64,000 nt of DNA from JAKOVR01 sp031415655. GTDB lineage: Bacteria > Actinomycetota > Acidimicrobiia > Acidimicrobiales > Acidimicrobilacustridaceae. Shown here in pieces: positions 62,686 to 64,000 of the stretch. The first letter of the stretch is position 1. Every line of letters begins with the position of its first letter. The translations under genes were made by a program, and so were the position numbers. The DNA lies in contig JANOSD010000056.1 of assembly GCA_031415655.1 (NCBI GenBank), positions 24,614-88,613 of the forward strand, given 5' to 3'. Below the pieces are notes generated by a model. The model had not been told where the DNA came from. It worked only from the letters and a program-made list of their open reading frames with translations, and did no database searches.

Positions 62686-62873
62686 TTTCGTCGACTGGCT
62701 CGTCGAGGGCTCGACCCGTTAATTGCTCGAGTATCATGACGAACACCTCCGCCTCTTGCTGCGTCGGCTACCTCGCCGCATAACCGTGTGGCCGTCGTGT
62801 TTCGCCCAGGCCGGCGGCGCCCCCGACTCGCCGAAACGCGATGCGATGGCGCACCTAATTCTCGGGCGGACCC

Positions 62874-63128
62874 TTACGGCGGCGGGTCGTCGACGTAACG
62901 AGTAGCAGCGTCGGTGAGCGACAGGCCGAGTTGGTTTGCGAGTGAGGCCAGCCATGCCAATACATCCCCGAGTTCGTGGAGCTGTTCGGCTTCGGTGCCC
63001 TTGCGAGTGGCCTGGGCTAACTCACCGAGCTCTTCGCAGAGCCATGCCACCGTGGCGGAGATGCCCCGTTCCCGGTCGGCATCGCCATAGAGGTCGTCCA
63101 TAAGCTGCTGAAAGTCGGCGATCTCCAC
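62874..63128 (-). CDS. MazG-like nucleotide pyrophosphohydrolase
   Basis: An 84-residue protein, start GTG 63128. WLCEELGELAQATRKG and HELGDVLAWLASLANQLG carry the EExxE...ExxD metal-binding set of the MazG/all-alpha NTP pyrophosphatase fold. It probably hydrolyses non-canonical or surplus nucleoside triphosphates. Convergent with asd; the 188-base gap between them has no other gene. Confidence 0.8.
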   Translation of the reverse strand: MEIADFQQLMDDLYGDADRERGISATVAWLCEELGELAQATRKGTEAEQLHELGDVLAWLASLANQLGLSLTDAATRYVDDPPP

Positions 63129-63141
63129 GGGAGGTGATCCT

Positions 63142-63230
63142 AGGAGCGGGGGTTGCGAACGTTCGGTTCGGGTATCCCGAGCCACGGATCGGGTTCGCGA
63201 GGACACTCCGCCGAACGCCCATGTCGGCGC
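63142..63230 (+). repeat. Dispersed repeat family C, partial copy 5
   Basis: Left part only: CGGTTCGGGTATCCCGAGCC, ACGGATCGGGTTCGCGAGGA and CCGCCGAACGCCCATG, diverged from copy 1. The 63129-63547 gap otherwise shows no recognisable gene. Confidence 0.5.
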
Positions 63231-63547
63231 TTTGAGTGGTTCGGGCGCGGCGAGAAACGAACCTGGTGAGATGCCGCTGAATTCCGCCGGCGTTGGTTCG
63301 GCATTCCGAAAAAGGGGTTGCGCATCCCGTCGGCCCGCTGCGCTTCTCGCGACGTCCGCGATCTTGACGATCGGATCACGTGGGCCTGCCTCCCGAATCC
63401 TTTCAAGAAACATCCGAGACCGGGCACTCAAGGGTCGACACCGTCGGTTGCCGCACGGTCGACGAGAGAGAGCGGCGGTCAGAGTGCGCCAGCCGGGTTC
63501 ACCCGCTGCCGTGGAGGCCGTGGAGGCTCGTGGAGGCTCCTCGTCGA

Positions 63548-63862
63548 TTAGGTGAAATCCATCGTGAGCATCCAGTTTGTCGGATTCTGGACTTGGCCGG
63601 GCAGTTGATCCAGCGCCACGCCCTGCAATCCGAGCGTGCTTCCTGCGGGCCGAACGACAGTGACGGTGCACAGGCCAGCCCCACCCTGGCGGATTGCGTT
63701 CGGGTGAGGAATCGCTGCCACCGCGTTGGCGGGAATCGTGAAGTCGGTGTCGCCCAGAATGGTGAGGCCGCAACCCCAGACAAACCGTCCGGGCTGGCCG
63801 ATGTCGCGAGTCGGGAATTGGGGGTACGTGTTCCCGCCCAAGATGCCGACCTCGGCCCAGCC
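63548..63862 (-). pseudogene. Protein gene truncated by an insertion element
   Basis: The frame reads WAEVGILGGNTYPQFPTRDI and then a beta-rich domain ending NPTNWMLTMDFT; DTDFTIPANAVAAI and AGLCTVTVVRPAG resemble phage or exported beta proteins, but I do not recognise a family. The 5' end stops at an in-frame TAA formed at 63863-63865, exactly where IS sequence begins, so the gene was cut by transposition. Confidence 0.55.
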
Positions 63863-63865
63863 TTA

Positions 63866-64000
63866 GTGGGTGTCCGGGAAGTCATCCACCACATGGTCGC
63901 GCGTATGTTCGACAATTAAGAAATGGCATCGAAAACATACCCAAGCGACCTGACAGACGAACAGTGGGCGCTCATCCGGCCCTACTTCGACAAGGCCTAC
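63866..64000 (+). mobile_element. IS5-family insertion sequence, left end
   Basis: The element appears to begin just after TTA (63863-63865), with GTGGGTGTCCGGGAAGTCAT as the probable terminal sequence, and continues beyond the window. The transposase starts 57 bases in. Confidence 0.6.
63923..64000 (+). CDS. IS5-family transposase, N-terminal part
   Basis: Only the first 26 codons are present: MASKTYPSDLTDEQWALIRP then YFDKAY. YPSDLTDEQWALIxP is the standard opening of IS5-family (IS427/IS1031-type) transposases. The rest lies outside the window. Confidence 0.85.
   Translation, partial: MASKTYPSDLTDEQWALIRPYFDKAY

Noticed and set aside
63128..63140. GGGAGGTGATCC resembling a Shine-Dalgarno/16S 3' end complement
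   Set aside because: On the plus strand it precedes no credible gene, and on the minus strand it is not in rRNA context; coincidence.
1..64000. tRNA, rRNA or riboswitch genes
   Set aside because: No cloverleaf with a GTTCRANNC arm, rRNA text or B12/lysine-box motif was recognised by eye; a dedicated scan could still find a weak one.

Overview
The window is high-GC DNA with short intergenic gaps, GTG/TTG/CTG starts and overlapping stop/start codons. It carries an acyl-CoA carboxylase epsilon subunit, a DinB/maleylpyruvate-isomerase-like protein and a cobalamin mutase next to CoA-ester enzymes. This fits an actinobacterium (Actinomycetota). An Acidimicrobiia-type genome is my guess, not something the sequence proves. 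I see no rRNA, tRNA or CRISPR array.

Layout. (1) 1-2 kb: gene remnants, including the tail of an IstB-like ATPase, then an SDR oxidoreductase. (2) 2-6 kb: a repeat-rich gap and a large SEC-C protein. (3) 6.3-25 kb: an accessory, defence-like island. It holds an RHH/PIN toxin-antitoxin pair, a class III nucleotide cyclase, a Type III-like restriction-modification system with frame breaks in both subunits and toxin-antitoxin genes between res and mod, and a tightly overlapping three-gene operon (HEPN-like protein, ParA-like ATPase, second P-loop NTPase). A Schlafen/AlbA_2-type regulator lies inside a broken second copy of the mod gene. The 3' ends of the two mod copies form a direct repeat exactly 7,365 bp apart that brackets the three-gene operon and the AlbA_2 gene. 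(4) 25-33 kb: a secreted SH3-like protein, two unrelated AAA/DUF234-type ATPases each with a palindromic operator, two membrane proteins (one with a collagen-like tail) and a DUF2817 peptidase. (5) 34-64 kb: mostly housekeeping genes. These are an Fe-S module (Mrp, HTH regulator with a Cys cluster, IscA-like carrier), a P450, LOG, acyl-CoA carboxylase beta and epsilon subunits, carbonic anhydrase, a CoA-transferase, an ethylmalonyl/methylmalonyl-CoA mutase, Aat, an aspartate/aromatic aminotransferase, RmlA, 3-hydroxybutyryl-CoA dehydrogenase, two membrane-anchored cyclophilins, aspartokinase, aspartate-semialdehyde dehydrogenase, a MazG-like protein and, at the right edge, an IS5-family element.

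Three dispersed repeat families run through the intergenic DNA: an AACCTGTGTCGCTCAGC-type palindrome (six copies), a roughly 150-bp element (two copies near full length, one diverged and three partial) and a TTGCAACC palindrome (two copies). There are also several 12-18 bp minisatellites. Some reading frames end inside these repeats.

The best candidate for an undescribed system is the 17.3-20.4 kb three-gene operon together with its flanking mod duplication.
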